DNA from: Fidelibacterota bacterium
GTDB taxonomy: Bacteria > Fidelibacterota > Marinisomatia > Marinisomatales > TCS55
Direction of reading: 5' to 3'
NCBI GenBank assembly: GCA_014239435.1
Contig: JAAZYX010000026.1
Coordinates: 62,001 to 126,000 of the forward strand
DNA length: 64,000 nt
Shown: positions 44,685-54,643 of the stretch, in pieces
Layout: each line of letters begins with the position of its first letter
How positions within the stretch are numbered: position 1 is the stretch's first letter
The notes under the pieces: generated by a model
Databases searched by the model: none
What the model saw: only the letters and a program-made list of their open reading frames with translations
What the model was told of the DNA's origin: nothing
Program-made: the position numbers and the translations under genes

Positions 44685-45134
44685 ATGAATATTCGTAAAC
44701 ATAATATAAATGACCTCAGCACTCTCGTTTCCTTCAATTGTGCCATGGCTGAGGAATCTGAAGGGAAAAAACTTTTTCCGGAAACGATTCAATCAGGAGT
44801 ACTTGCCTTGTTAGAGGATGAATCAAAAGGATTTTATCTTCTTGCCGAAATGGATGATCAGGTGGTGGGTCAACTCATGATTACTAAAGAATGGTCTGAT
44901 TGGCGCAATGGACATTTCTGGTGGATTCAGTCTGTATATGTGCTGCCCGGCTATCGTAAAAAAGGTGTGTACCGATCTTTGCATGAAGCAATAATCAAAA
45001 TGGGAAAAAGTGAAGATCACGTTTGCGGCATCCGGCTTTATGTTGACAAAGATAATACCATAGCTCAAGAAGTGTATAAAAAAATGGGAATGGAAGCATC
45101 GCATTACACCTTATTTGAAGAAGATTGGTCTTAA
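44685..45134 (+). CDS. GNAT-family N-acetyltransferase
   Basis: A 149-residue acetyl-CoA-dependent transferase. The GNAT core is visible: a central strand (GQLMITKEWSDWRNGHFWWI), the acetyl-CoA-binding motif A (VYVLPGYRKKGVYRSLHEAI) and a C-terminal strand-helix (VDKDNTIAQEVYKKMGMEAS). Substrate unknown. It is divergent from rpmB and eight bases upstream of dusB, so likely cotranscribed with dusB. Confidence 0.88.
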   Translation: MNIRKHNINDLSTLVSFNCAMAEESEGKKLFPETIQSGVLALLEDESKGFYLLAEMDDQVVGQLMITKEWSDWRNGHFWWIQSVYVLPGYRKKGVYRSLHEAIIKMGKSEDHVCGIRLYVDKDNTIAQEVYKKMGMEASHYTLFEEDWS

Positions 45135-45141
45135 CCTTTAA

Positions 45142-46143
45142 ATGAGAATCGGAAATTTAAAAATTGACTTTCCAGTATTTTTGGCGCCAATGGCCGGAGT
45201 TACCGATCATTCCTTTCGCATTTTGTGCAAGGAAAAAGGCGCCGGATTGGTGTATTCCGAATTTGTTTCAGCACATGGGATAATCCGAGAAAACGAAAAA
45301 ACACTGGATATGATTCGCTTTGTGGAAGCGGAACGGCCAATCGGCATTCAGATCTTCGGCGATTCTCCTGAAGTTATGGCAAAGGCGGCACGCATGGTCT
45401 ACGACAAATTTAAACCAGACTTGATTGATATTAATTATGGATGTCCTGTTCCAAAAGTTACCAAAAAAGGCGCCGGTTCGGCTGCGCTTAAAGATCTTTG
45501 TCTCATGGATGATATCACATCCGCCGTGGTGGAGGCCGTACGTAAAATTCCCGTAACGGTAAAAATGCGCGCTGGCTGGGATAGCAACAATATCGTTTCC
45601 ACAGAAGCAGGACCGCGACTTGAAAAGATCGGCGTTAAAGCCATAGCACTGCATCCGAGAACAACGAAACAAAGTTACAAAGGGAATGCTAATTGGGATT
45701 GGATAAGGGAATTAAAAGAAGCTGTTACAGTTCCGGTTATCGGAAACGGCGATATTAAGACACCCGGGGACATCCTCAGAATGGTGAAAGAAACGGGATG
45801 CGACGCAGTGATGGTTGCACGGGCTGCGTTGGGAAATCCCTGGTTTTTTGAACAGGCTAATAACATATTGAATGGAAATAAAATAATTCCAGGACCAACA
45901 ACTAAAGATAAAATATTCACATGCAATCGGCATCTTGATTTACTGATCCAAACCAGAGGTGAGCGCACAGGCACGAATCTTATGCGGAAACATTTCGGAT
46001 GGTACATTAAAGGATTCGCCGGTGCGTCTACCCTTCGCCAATCTCTAGTGACTGCAAAAGATTTTACCGAAATGACAGCATTTTTAGCTCGAGCAATGGA
46101 TTCAATCCAAAAAAACAATACCGAACCTCTCTCCTATCCTTGA
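45142..46143 (+). CDS. dusB: DusB-family tRNA dihydrouridine synthase
   Basis: A 333-residue FMN enzyme that reduces uridines in the tRNA D-loop. It has the TIM-barrel start FLAPMAGVTDHSFRILC, the family NYGCPVPKVTKKGAGSAALK motif with catalytic Cys (near 100), MRAGWDSNNI, HPRTTKQSYKGNANWDWI, and FMN-phosphate motif GDIKTPGDILRM. A helical C-terminal RNA-binding domain is present. DusB is the most widespread branch; assignment of DusB over other Dus is by these motifs. Confidence 0.92.
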   Translation: MRIGNLKIDFPVFLAPMAGVTDHSFRILCKEKGAGLVYSEFVSAHGIIRENEKTLDMIRFVEAERPIGIQIFGDSPEVMAKAARMVYDKFKPDLIDINYGCPVPKVTKKGAGSAALKDLCLMDDITSAVVEAVRKIPVTVKMRAGWDSNNIVSTEAGPRLEKIGVKAIALHPRTTKQSYKGNANWDWIRELKEAVTVPVIGNGDIKTPGDILRMVKETGCDAVMVARAALGNPWFFEQANNILNGNKIIPGPTTKDKIFTCNRHLDLLIQTRGERTGTNLMRKHFGWYIKGFAGASTLRQSLVTAKDFTEMTAFLARAMDSIQKNNTEPLSYP

Positions 46144-46211
46144 TTCCCTGTCCGGTGGGAACCTAAATTCCCGGGCTTTTTCCAAACCTAACTTTAACAA
46201 CAGAGGAATCC

Positions 46212-47831
46212 ATGTCCATCCCGATACCTATAAATGAACCCATTTTAGAATTCGCAGCCGGTTCTCCCGAGAAACAATCTCTCAAAGCTAAATTGGCTGA
46301 ATTGAGCGCAAAAGAAATTGAAATCCCTCTTATTATCGGAGGAAAGGAAGTAAAGACTGGAAATATGGGGACGTGTGTGATGCCCCATAATCACGGCCAT
46401 ATTCTGGCGAAGTTTCATCAGGCAGGCGAAGCAGAAGTTCAGCAGGCCATTGAATCCTCTCTTGAAGCATGGAAATCTTGGTCAAAAACCAGTTTACAGG
46501 CGCGCGCTGATATATTATTAAAAGCAGCTGATTTACTCGCCGGACCGTGGCGAGACACTTTGAATGCAGCTACCATGCTGAACATGAGCAAAAATGCGTT
46601 TCAGGCGGAAATTGACGCTGCCTGCGAATTAATTGATTTCTGGCGGTTCAACCCATATTACGCTCAGGAAATTCACAATCAGAATCCCATGTATTCACCG
46701 GATGGTGTGAAGAATTCATCCGAACATCGACCGCTGGAAGGATTCGTCTTTGCGGTAACACCCTTTAATTTTATCAGCATTGGGGGGAATCTTCCCACTG
46801 CTCCTGCCCTAATGGGAAATGTGGCGGTATGGAAACCAGCTTCGAGCGCTGTATATCCGGCATATTTTGTAATGGAAATCCTTAGGGAAGCCGGATTGCC
46901 GGACGGTGTTATCAATTTCATTCCCGGATCCGGATCACGCATTGGCCCGCTCGTCATCAACCATCCTGAATTTGCAGGCGTGCATTTTACAGGATCCACC
47001 ACTGTCTTCAATGGCATGTGGAAAACGATTGGCGAAAACGTTGGAAAATATAAAAGCTATCCCCGAATTGTTGGCGAAACCGGTGGAAAGAATTCCGCAA
47101 TTGTGCATGAATCTGCCGATCCGGATGCCGTTGTAGCTGCAATGGTGCGAGGCGCATTTGAATTTCAGGGACAAAAATGTTCCGCTCTTTCCCGCGCCTA
47201 TGTTCCCGAATCACTCTGGAAAGAAATTCAGGATTCTTTCGTTGCAGAAGTGCAGTCCATTAAAATGGGTGATATTCAAAATTTTTCCAATTTCATGAAT
47301 GCAGTGATAGACAAACCCGCCTTCGATACCATCATGGACTTTATTGATCATGCAAAGCACCACGAAAAAGCAGATATCCTCGCCGGCGGAAACGGAGATG
47401 ATTCAAAAGGTTTTTTTATTGAGCCAACCGTTATTTTGACTACCGATCCCCATTTTAAAACAATGGAAGAGGAAATATTTGGACCGGTTTTGACCATTTA
47501 CATTTATGAGCCGAATCAATGGTCTGAAACACTCGAAATGATAGATAGCACCTCTCCCTATGCCCTAACGGGCTGTGTCCTTGCTAAAGATGATAATGCG
47601 ATTCAGGAAGCACGCGAAGCCTTAACCCATTCTGCAGGGAATTTCTATATCAATGACAAACCAACCGGCGCTGTCGTTGGACAGCAGCCATTTGGCGGCG
47701 GACGCGCATCCGGTACGAATGATAAAGCAGGTTCTATGCTAAACCTCCAGCGATGGGTGTCTCAAAGGACGATTAAAGAAAATCTCAATCCGCCAAAGGA
47801 TTACCGCTATCCTTTTTTGGAAGAAGAATAA
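46212..47831 (+). CDS. 1-pyrroline-5-carboxylate dehydrogenase
   Basis: A 539-residue aldehyde dehydrogenase that oxidises glutamate semialdehyde/P5C to glutamate with NAD, the second step of proline and the last of arginine/ornithine breakdown. It has the NAD-fold stretch GFVFAVTPFNFISIGGNLPT, the catalytic Glu in VGETGGKNSAIVHES, and catalytic Cys in FEFQGQKCSALSRAYV. Length and the C-terminal GQQPFGGGRASGTNDKAG fit the stand-alone (not PutA-fused) type seen in eukaryotes and FCB bacteria. The ribosome site GAGGAA lies seven bases before the start. arcA follows after 10 bases. Confidence 0.92.
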   Translation: MSIPIPINEPILEFAAGSPEKQSLKAKLAELSAKEIEIPLIIGGKEVKTGNMGTCVMPHNHGHILAKFHQAGEAEVQQAIESSLEAWKSWSKTSLQARADILLKAADLLAGPWRDTLNAATMLNMSKNAFQAEIDAACELIDFWRFNPYYAQEIHNQNPMYSPDGVKNSSEHRPLEGFVFAVTPFNFISIGGNLPTAPALMGNVAVWKPASSAVYPAYFVMEILREAGLPDGVINFIPGSGSRIGPLVINHPEFAGVHFTGSTTVFNGMWKTIGENVGKYKSYPRIVGETGGKNSAIVHESADPDAVVAAMVRGAFEFQGQKCSALSRAYVPESLWKEIQDSFVAEVQSIKMGDIQNFSNFMNAVIDKPAFDTIMDFIDHAKHHEKADILAGGNGDDSKGFFIEPTVILTTDPHFKTMEEEIFGPVLTIYIYEPNQWSETLEMIDSTSPYALTGCVLAKDDNAIQEAREALTHSAGNFYINDKPTGAVVGQQPFGGGRASGTNDKAGSMLNLQRWVSQRTIKENLNPPKDYRYPFLEEE

Positions 47832-47841
47832 GCGCAATCCA

Positions 47842-49125
47842 ATGTCTATCCGATCTGAGATAGGGAAACTTCAAAAAATTGTTGTCCACCGGCCTGGCGC
47901 GGAACACCACCATTTTACGCCCGAAAATATCCATGAATGGATTCCAGATGCGAATGGGCAAATGGTGCTCAATCCGGATTATCTTTTGTTCGATGATCTT
48001 GTTGATCCCAATATTATTGCTGATGAACACGGCACCCTTGCTGCAATTGTATCATCGGTAACCGATCCAGAAAACACTATCTTGTTTACGGATTTATTAA
48101 CAGATATCTTACAGGATGATCTCATACGGTCTGACCTCATTGCGGAATGTTTTGAATCAGATAAAAAATCGTTCCCGGACCATTATCCAAATTGCTCCCC
48201 AAATATTCTTATGGATAGCAATCCTGAAACGGCAGCTGAAACGTTTCTTACCGGCAAACATCCCTCCGGCGCTGCTGTTTTTTCCTGGCCGCTTCCGAAT
48301 ATGATCTTCACGCGGGATATTGCAGCAATGGTTGGCGATACGCTTTTTTTAACTTGGGCAAAAAGAAATGTGCGAAAGCGGGAAATGATATTATCTAAAA
48401 CAGTCTTCAGCAATCATCCACATTTCAAAAATACAAATATTGTTGATTTCCACAAGGATCATCCGGGATGCGCGCTCGAGGGCGGTGATATTATGATCTT
48501 CGATTCGAAAACACTTTTTGTCGGGCTTAGTGAACGTAATTCAAAAAAATCTATTGACGCTTTTATGCCGACGGCGTTTTCGGAAGGATTTGAAACTGTA
48601 TTTGTCATTGATCTTCCAAAATCCCGTACCGTCATGCATTTGGATACCATATTTACCAGAATCAGTGAAACCGATGTACTGATTTATCCTCCTCTTTATT
48701 CCGGGACAGAGCTCAAAGGCCACCCCATTTCAGTTTACAGGATTGACACCGGACAATCTCTTGCGGATGTTAAGCCGTCAAGAACATCTCTCGAAACCGT
48801 ATTCAGGGACAATGGATTTTCTATCAACGCCATCTTGTGCGGAGGAACAGATAGCGTCCACCAAGACAGAGAGCAATGGACGGATGGCGCCAATGCGTTT
48901 GCACTGGATTCGGGAAAAATCATAAGCTATTCCAGAAACATTAAAACGCTGGAAGAGTTGAGGAAAGTCGGATATTCCATATTGACCGAAAAAGATTATT
49001 TTTCCAATCCGGATTCATACAATCAATCGAATGAGAATTGGGTCATCAGTCTCGCAAGCCATGAACTTCCGCGAGGCCGCGGCGGTCCGCGATGTCTTAC
49101 ACTTCCGTTGGACCGGAAAAACTGA
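47842..49125 (+). CDS. arcA: Arginine deiminase
   Basis: A 427-residue guanidino-modifying enzyme that hydrolyses arginine to citrulline and ammonia. Catalytic features are FTRDIAAMVGDTLFL (Asp), CALEGGDIMIF (Glu), the MHLDTIFTRISE His region and the C-terminal RGRGGPRCLTLPL with the nucleophilic Cys. The N-terminal HRPGAEHHHFTPEN fits the family. Its stop overlaps the start of carbamate kinase (TGATG), giving arcA-arcC. The ornithine carbamoyltransferase (arcB) needed to link the two is not in the window. Confidence 0.93.
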   Translation: MSIRSEIGKLQKIVVHRPGAEHHHFTPENIHEWIPDANGQMVLNPDYLLFDDLVDPNIIADEHGTLAAIVSSVTDPENTILFTDLLTDILQDDLIRSDLIAECFESDKKSFPDHYPNCSPNILMDSNPETAAETFLTGKHPSGAAVFSWPLPNMIFTRDIAAMVGDTLFLTWAKRNVRKREMILSKTVFSNHPHFKNTNIVDFHKDHPGCALEGGDIMIFDSKTLFVGLSERNSKKSIDAFMPTAFSEGFETVFVIDLPKSRTVMHLDTIFTRISETDVLIYPPLYSGTELKGHPISVYRIDTGQSLADVKPSRTSLETVFRDNGFSINAILCGGTDSVHQDREQWTDGANAFALDSGKIISYSRNIKTLEELRKVGYSILTEKDYFSNPDSYNQSNENWVISLASHELPRGRGGPRCLTLPLDRKN

Positions 49126-50072
49126 TGTCGAGTTCAGCCATTATCGCACTCGGCGGAAATGCACTCTCGCCCAAAGGGGATGCAGGAACCGTAGATGATC
49201 AATTCATGCACACCCGAAATACCACCGGCGAAATTATGCATTTCGTTAATGCGGGATACAATATTTGCCTTACACATGGGAATGGTCCGCAAGTGGGAAA
49301 TGCGTTATTACGAATGGATTTAACTCACGAACAAGTTCCGCCTCTTCCACTCGGATTGTGTGTGGCCGGAACGCAAGGAACCATCGGATATATGATTCAG
49401 CAGTCCATGCAAAATGCACTAAGAATTGGAAAAGTAGATCGGGAAGTCGTTACGTTGGTCACCCAAGTGATGGTCCTTGCGAATGATCCATCCATTCAAA
49501 ATCCTTCAAAATATGTTGGCGAAAGATATTCGAAAGAAGAAGCAGAAAGACTGGCTGACCAGTTTGGATGGTCCATAAAAGAACAGGATCCCGGCGAATG
49601 GCGAAGGGTTGTCCCCAGTCCCGATCCCGATTTTGTTATGCACGGAATTAGTATCAGAACTTTAGTAGATCATGGAACGATCGTTCTTGCAGCCGGCGGC
49701 GGAGGTATTCCTGTTTTCAATTCGGAAGACGGCCAACTCGAAGGGTTAGATGCAGTCATCGATAAAGATTTAACCGCAGCAAAGTTGGGCCGCATAATCC
49801 GCGCAAAAGAATATTGGATCATTACCGATATTGATCAAGTCTACCTAAATTTCAACACCCTTGAACAGAAACCCATTGATAGAATGACAAATACTCAAGC
49901 GCAGCAATACATGAACGCCGGCCAATTTCAAAAAGGCAGCATGGGACCAAAAATTCGATCCGCCATTTATTTTTTAAAGCACCATGGAGAAAAAGTTGTT
50001 ATTACTTCCATTAATAATATCAAGGAAGCAATCCAAGGAAATGGCGGCACTACAATTGTAAAATCTGAATAA
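49125..50072 (+). CDS. arcC: Carbamate kinase
   Basis: A 315-residue kinase that makes ATP from carbamoyl phosphate, the energy-yielding last step of arginine fermentation. It has AIIALGGNALSPKGDAGTVD at the start, LTHGNGPQVGNALLRMDL, AAGGGGIPVF and the nucleotide motif IDKDLTAAKLGRII. The ATG at 49125 overlaps the arcA stop. sucC follows after one base, so ATP- and GTP-yielding steps are adjacent. Confidence 0.94.
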   Translation: MSSSAIIALGGNALSPKGDAGTVDDQFMHTRNTTGEIMHFVNAGYNICLTHGNGPQVGNALLRMDLTHEQVPPLPLGLCVAGTQGTIGYMIQQSMQNALRIGKVDREVVTLVTQVMVLANDPSIQNPSKYVGERYSKEEAERLADQFGWSIKEQDPGEWRRVVPSPDPDFVMHGISIRTLVDHGTIVLAAGGGGIPVFNSEDGQLEGLDAVIDKDLTAAKLGRIIRAKEYWIITDIDQVYLNFNTLEQKPIDRMTNTQAQQYMNAGQFQKGSMGPKIRSAIYFLKHHGEKVVITSINNIKEAIQGNGGTTIVKSE

Positions 50073-50073
50073 A

Positions 50074-51282
50074 ATGAAAATACACGAATATCAAGCTAAA
50101 GATCTGTTTAGGAAATATGACGTAGCTGTTCCCGATGGCATTGCCGTAAAATCGGTTGAATCTGCATTGAATGCTTATGAAAAACTCGGCGGAGGAACGG
50201 TTGTCGTTAAATCTCAAATCCATGCCGGCGGGCGCGGTAAAGGAACCATTCACTGCCCTAACTCCGGCGAAAAACTCATGGAAGGCGGCGTCCATCTCGC
50301 GCATTCAAAAGAAGAAGTCGAAAAATTCGCAAAAACTATGTTAAACCACATCCTTATTACCCATCAAACAGGACCCGAAGGAAAAGAAGTACAAAAACTT
50401 CTCATCGAGTCCGGTGTGGATATAAAACGTGAACTTTACGCAGGGATTGTTCTAGACCGTGTAGATAGAAAATTCGTTTTTATGGTGTCCACAGAAGGCG
50501 GCATGGACATCGAAACAGTTGCTAGTGCAACACCGGAAAAAATTGTGAAAGAATGGATTGAGCCCGAAACCGGTCTTACAAATGAACAAGCGCTAGCCCT
50601 TGCGAAGGCGCTTGAACTTGAGGGAGAGCAAATCGAATCTGCAGTACAAATTTTCTCGGCGCTCTGGACAGCATTTTCAGAAAACGACTGTTCACTCATG
50701 GAAATCAATCCACTTGTTGTAACCGGCGCAAATAGCGTGATGGCGCTCGATGCAAAAATCAATATTGACGATAATGGATTATTCCGGCATGCGGACCTTA
50801 AAGAATTATACGACCCGAATGAAGAAGACCCGGCAGAAGTGGAAGCTTTGAAATTCCACCTTAATTACATCAAACTTGACGGCAATGTCGGATGCATGGT
50901 AAACGGTGCCGGTCTTGCAATGGGAACGATGGATATTATTAAGCTTTACGGAGGCGAACCTGCAAATTTTCTGGACGTCGGTGGTGTTGCCAATCCCGAA
51001 ACGGTATCTAATGGATTTAAAATCATCCTTTCCGACCCAAATGTAAAATCCATCCTCATAAATATATTCGGCGGCATTGTCCGGTGTGACCGCGTCGCTA
51101 AAGGTGTGATCGAAGCCATGGAAACCGAAAATGTTTCTGTACCGGTTGTGGTCAGGCTGGAAGGAACCAATTCCAAAGAAGCATCTCAATTACTGAATGA
51201 TGCATCCTTTGATTTTATTGTAGCAAATAGTTTAGGCGACGCGGCCGAAAAAGCTGTAAAAGCGACCGGATTTTCATCATGA
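50074..51282 (+). CDS. sucC: Succinyl-CoA synthetase subunit beta
   Basis: A 402-residue ATP-grasp subunit. With SucD it converts succinyl-CoA to succinate, making ATP or GTP, in the TCA cycle. The start [53 protein letters not shown] and [20 protein letters not shown] are family signatures. It is about 14 residues longer than E. coli SucC (388), from an insert near residues 60-90. The stop overlaps sucD (ATGA at 51279). Confidence 0.95.
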   Translation: MKIHEYQAKDLFRKYDVAVPDGIAVKSVESALNAYEKLGGGTVVVKSQIHAGGRGKGTIHCPNSGEKLMEGGVHLAHSKEEVEKFAKTMLNHILITHQTGPEGKEVQKLLIESGVDIKRELYAGIVLDRVDRKFVFMVSTEGGMDIETVASATPEKIVKEWIEPETGLTNEQALALAKALELEGEQIESAVQIFSALWTAFSENDCSLMEINPLVVTGANSVMALDAKINIDDNGLFRHADLKELYDPNEEDPAEVEALKFHLNYIKLDGNVGCMVNGAGLAMGTMDIIKLYGGEPANFLDVGGVANPETVSNGFKIILSDPNVKSILINIFGGIVRCDRVAKGVIEAMETENVSVPVVVRLEGTNSKEASQLLNDASFDFIVANSLGDAAEKAVKATGFSS

Positions 51283-52148
51283 GTATTTTAATTGACCAGA
51301 ATACAAAACTCATTATTCAGGGGATTACCGGAACTGAAGGCTCTTTCCACGGCGAACAGATGCAGGAATACGGTACTAACATTGTCGGCGGTGTAACGCC
51401 AGGAAAAGGTGGACTAGAAGCTCTCGGAGTTCCGGTCTTCAATTCTGTTCAGGAGGCTGTCAATGAAACTCAGGCCAATGCATCTGTTTTATTTGTGCCT
51501 CCCCCCTTTGCAGCCGGCGCTGTAATAGAAGCTGTAAAATCCGGAATTGATCTGATCATTTGCATTACGGAAGGAATTCCTACCAAAGATATGGTGAAGG
51601 TAAATGCGGCTCTTGCAAATAGTGATTCCCGAATGATAGGTCCAAATTGTCCTGGACTGATTTCACCGGGAAAATGCAAAATCGGCATCATGCCCGGATT
51701 TATTCATGCGCCGGGAACTATTGGGGTTATTTCAAGATCGGGAACTCTAACGTACGAAGCAGTGCATCAATTAGGAGAAGCGGGATTGGGGCAATCCACA
51801 TCGCTCGGGATCGGCGGTGATCCTATTATTGGAACAACATTTATTAACGCATTAGCATTATTTGCGGAAGATGACGAGACAGAAGGCGTTGTGCTGATTG
51901 GGGAAATCGGCGGAACTGCCGAGGAAGAAGCGGCCGAATGGGTCATAGAAAATAATTTTCAAAAACCGATTGTTGCTTTTATTGCTGGAGCAACCGCGCC
52001 ACCTGGCAGAAGAATGGGCCATGCAGGTGCGATTATTGCCGGTGGTAAAGGAACAGCTGAAGAAAAGAAAACCGTGCTTAAATCAGCTGGAATCCATGTG
52101 GTGGATAGTCCCGCAGGAATCGGGTCCGCTATGAAAGAATTGATTTAA
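51279..52148 (+). CDS. sucD: Succinyl-CoA synthetase subunit alpha
   Basis: A 289-residue CoA-binding subunit that carries the phospho-histidine intermediate. It has [72 protein letters not shown] and the active His in [18 protein letters not shown]. Length is normal. Overlaps sucC by four bases. A ribosome site AAGGAG and ndk follow 21 bases after the stop. Confidence 0.95.
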   Translation: MSILIDQNTKLIIQGITGTEGSFHGEQMQEYGTNIVGGVTPGKGGLEALGVPVFNSVQEAVNETQANASVLFVPPPFAAGAVIEAVKSGIDLIICITEGIPTKDMVKVNAALANSDSRMIGPNCPGLISPGKCKIGIMPGFIHAPGTIGVISRSGTLTYEAVHQLGEAGLGQSTSLGIGGDPIIGTTFINALALFAEDDETEGVVLIGEIGGTAEEEAAEWVIENNFQKPIVAFIAGATAPPGRRMGHAGAIIAGGKGTAEEKKTVLKSAGIHVVDSPAGIGSAMKELI

Positions 52149-52169
52149 TAAACTATTTAAGGAGACAAC

Positions 52170-52592
52170 ATGAGTAATAGAACTTTGGCAATTATTAAAC
52201 CGGATGCAGTCGGAAAAGGCTACACGGGAAAAATAATAGACAGAATCTTATCTGCAGGGTTTAATGTCCTTGGTGCAAAATTGGTACATCTTTCCCGTGA
52301 AAAAGCAGAAGGATTTTATGCAGTTCACACAGAGCGTCCGTTTTTCAATGATCTTGTGGATTTTATGACGTCCGGACCGTGTATGCCTTTGGTCGTGGAA
52401 CACGACGGAGCAGTGAATGCATTCCGCACATTAATAGGATCAACAAATCCAGCTGAAGCGGATGAAGGCACAATTCGGAAAGATTTTGCAGAAAGCATTC
52501 AAAATAATGCAGTACACGGATCTGACTCAAATGAAAATGCTGAAAAAGAAATTGCATTTTTCTTCACATCCGAGGAAATTCACCCAAATTAA
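52170..52592 (+). CDS. ndk: Nucleoside diphosphate kinase
   Basis: A 140-residue kinase that equilibrates nucleoside di- and triphosphates. It has [20 protein letters not shown] at the start, [20 protein letters not shown] and the catalytic-His motif [21 protein letters not shown] strong AAGGAG lies before the start. Its position after sucCD is common, as it can pass phosphate from GTP to ADP. The next frame overlaps its end but the true start of the next gene is at 52621. Confidence 0.95.
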   Translation: MSNRTLAIIKPDAVGKGYTGKIIDRILSAGFNVLGAKLVHLSREKAEGFYAVHTERPFFNDLVDFMTSGPCMPLVVEHDGAVNAFRTLIGSTNPAEADEGTIRKDFAESIQNNAVHGSDSNENAEKEIAFFFTSEEIHPN

Positions 52593-52620
52593 CGCACAAA
52601 CTCATGCAGGCGCACCATCA

Positions 52621-53436
52621 ATGAATATTCGCTGTAGTACCATAATTCTATCTTTGATTCTGCTCGGAGGATGCTCGAAAGATTCCGTTGCGGGATTTAT
52701 AGGTAAAGCATACACCCTTTCGGTTGATATTCCTGAAGACAGTCAGGATATGGACTTTGTTTGGGATGTCGCTGAAAAACCATCCGCAAGTGCACTTAAA
52801 TACAATGATTTTGATTTTACGGACGATTTTGCACACATGACTTTTGTTCCGGACGCGGAAGGGCTTTACCTGTTTGAGGTGAAAATCTTTCAATACAATG
52901 ATGAAATCGCTTCCCAATCCTTTTCATTCGAAATTATTGATGACGGATTTCGACCCGAGCAAGATATGCTTCCCATTGCTACAAAAGATCCGACCTCGGT
53001 TCAAACAGATCCCATTTCAGAAACTGCCTCTGCGGAAGAAATTGAAATCCCCGCAACGGCGGTGATTGAAGAGGCCGATCAAAAAACCGAGATAGAAGTC
53101 CAAATCGTTGAAACAGTTATCAAAGCAAGAACAAAAGCCAAAAAATCAAGAAAACCAGTATTGGGACGCAATATACCGTTTGATGCCGGAAGATTTACAA
53201 TTCAGGTGGCATCTAAAAAAAATCTGGAAGATGCCAAGCGTGTAGCAGCTGATTTGATAAAAGATGGTTTTGATGCATACATTCAAAAGGCGTATTTCGA
53301 AGAAACGGATGCTGTATGGTTTCGCGTAAGAGTGGGAAGCTATAATGACCGTGAATTGGCCAAAAAAGTAGCAGCCAACGTATCGAAAATCATGACCGAG
53401 CCGGCTTGGGTAGATTTTGTACGATATGAGGAATAA
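52621..53436 (+). CDS. SPOR-domain lipoprotein
   Basis: A 271-residue protein with a lipoprotein signal (MNIRCSTIILSLILLGGCSK; lipobox LGGC, Cys18), a beta-rich middle that looks Ig/cadherin-like (about 25-120), a charged Glu-rich linker, and a C-terminal SPOR domain (about 195-270: RFTIQVASKKNLEDAKRVAA). It should be lipid-anchored in the periplasm and bind denuded peptidoglycan at the septum. I start at the ATG at 52621 because the signal begins there; the frame continues upstream into ndk without support. Confidence 0.8.
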   Translation: MNIRCSTIILSLILLGGCSKDSVAGFIGKAYTLSVDIPEDSQDMDFVWDVAEKPSASALKYNDFDFTDDFAHMTFVPDAEGLYLFEVKIFQYNDEIASQSFSFEIIDDGFRPEQDMLPIATKDPTSVQTDPISETASAEEIEIPATAVIEEADQKTEIEVQIVETVIKARTKAKKSRKPVLGRNIPFDAGRFTIQVASKKNLEDAKRVAADLIKDGFDAYIQKAYFEETDAVWFRVRVGSYNDRELAKKVAANVSKIMTEPAWVDFVRYEE

Positions 53437-53457
53437 TTAACATTAAGGAGGAAATAA

Positions 53458-54585
53458 ATGGATCCCGTAAAACTTCATTTTGATTATAGGGATATTTTCC
53501 GGGCACCGCGTCTTGCGTTAAGCGGCAAAAAGATTTGGACATTTGTGGTTGGTAATTTTATTGGGTATTTGGGGTATTTAATCCTGACCTATATCGCGCT
53601 GTTGACAGCCGGAACATCCATTTCTCAAAGCTGGGAAATGTTTGGGCTGTATCCGATACTAGTTGGATTTGGCGTTCCATGGTATTCGTATTTCATCTAC
53701 TGTGATGGGATTCTTTTCGCATGTATTATGGTGACTCTTTCCTGCTCTGCCGTATCGCGAATTACGTATAAACAATTGAAGGGGAATGATTTCTATTCTT
53801 CCGGAGATGCATGGTCCTATGTAAAAAAGCACTGGCATCCTGTTGTATTCACCTGCATTTCGATTGCGTTAATTATTGCATTATTTGTTCTATTAGCTGT
53901 GATTTTCGCTTTTCTTGGAAAAATTCCTTATATCGGGGAATTCTTGTTTGCCATCCCGTACCCTCTCTATTTCTTCGGTGCACTTTTTACGGTTTATTCT
54001 GCAGTTGTACTTTTAACAGCCGGTATTTATATCCCGATTATTGTAGCAGCATATGAAGAAGACACCATGGGAACTGTTTTTCAAAGTTATGTTATTACAT
54101 GGTCTCAACCTTGGAGAGTGATTGCGTATCACTTGATTCTATTGCCCATTTTCTCAATTGGTTCATCCATATTTTATGGGTTTTTCCAAGTTTCGTTTAT
54201 ATTTGTGAATCGCGTATTCGGGTGGATTATGGGAGATAAATTGGACCGAATTGTTGATGCCGCGGTTTCAAAAGTATATCCACCGATATCTATGTTTGGT
54301 TCCTTTGCAAATTTATCCGGAACCGAATATGTATCCGCCGGAATCCTGTCTTTCTTCTTCTTCCTGTTAGTGCTTGCTGTCATTGGGTATGGTCTTTCTA
54401 TTTTGTCTGTGGGGGAAACACTGATGTTTATCATTTTTAAACAAAAATCTGACGGCGATAATATTCTTGAAAGAAAGGATGAAGAAGAGGTCGAGGAAGA
54501 GTTCGAAGAAGATGAAGAATTAATAAAGGATGAATCTTCCACAGAGGAAAACTTTATTGAAGAATCAGGAACTGAAGACGAATAA
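53458..54585 (+). CDS. Multi-pass membrane protein with acidic C-terminal tail
   Basis: A 375-residue protein, family not recognised. It has about seven hydrophobic segments (between residues 25 and 325), the first after an amphipathic start (MDPVKLHFDYRDIFRAPRLA), and a strongly acidic tail (about 340-375) that would face the cytoplasm if the helix count is even, or the periplasm if odd. AAGGAGG lies seven bases before the start, the strongest ribosome site in this part. It follows a SPOR lipoprotein, but there is no direct link to a pathway. Lipid transport or envelope roles are possible guesses only. Confidence 0.75.
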   Translation: MDPVKLHFDYRDIFRAPRLALSGKKIWTFVVGNFIGYLGYLILTYIALLTAGTSISQSWEMFGLYPILVGFGVPWYSYFIYCDGILFACIMVTLSCSAVSRITYKQLKGNDFYSSGDAWSYVKKHWHPVVFTCISIALIIALFVLLAVIFAFLGKIPYIGEFLFAIPYPLYFFGALFTVYSAVVLLTAGIYIPIIVAAYEEDTMGTVFQSYVITWSQPWRVIAYHLILLPIFSIGSSIFYGFFQVSFIFVNRVFGWIMGDKLDRIVDAAVSKVYPPISMFGSFANLSGTEYVSAGILSFFFFLLVLAVIGYGLSILSVGETLMFIIFKQKSDGDNILERKDEEEVEEEFEEDEELIKDESSTEENFIEESGTEDE

Positions 54586-54643
54586 AACTGCAACTTGTAG
54601 CTTTGTTCGCATCTCTATAAAGAAGTAGTTTCCCGGGTTTATT

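Noticed and set aside
46144-46211. Terminator between dusB and the P5C dehydrogenase gene
   Set aside because: A short GGGAA/TTCCC hairpin followed by GGGCTTTTT is present, but the stem is too weak to call.
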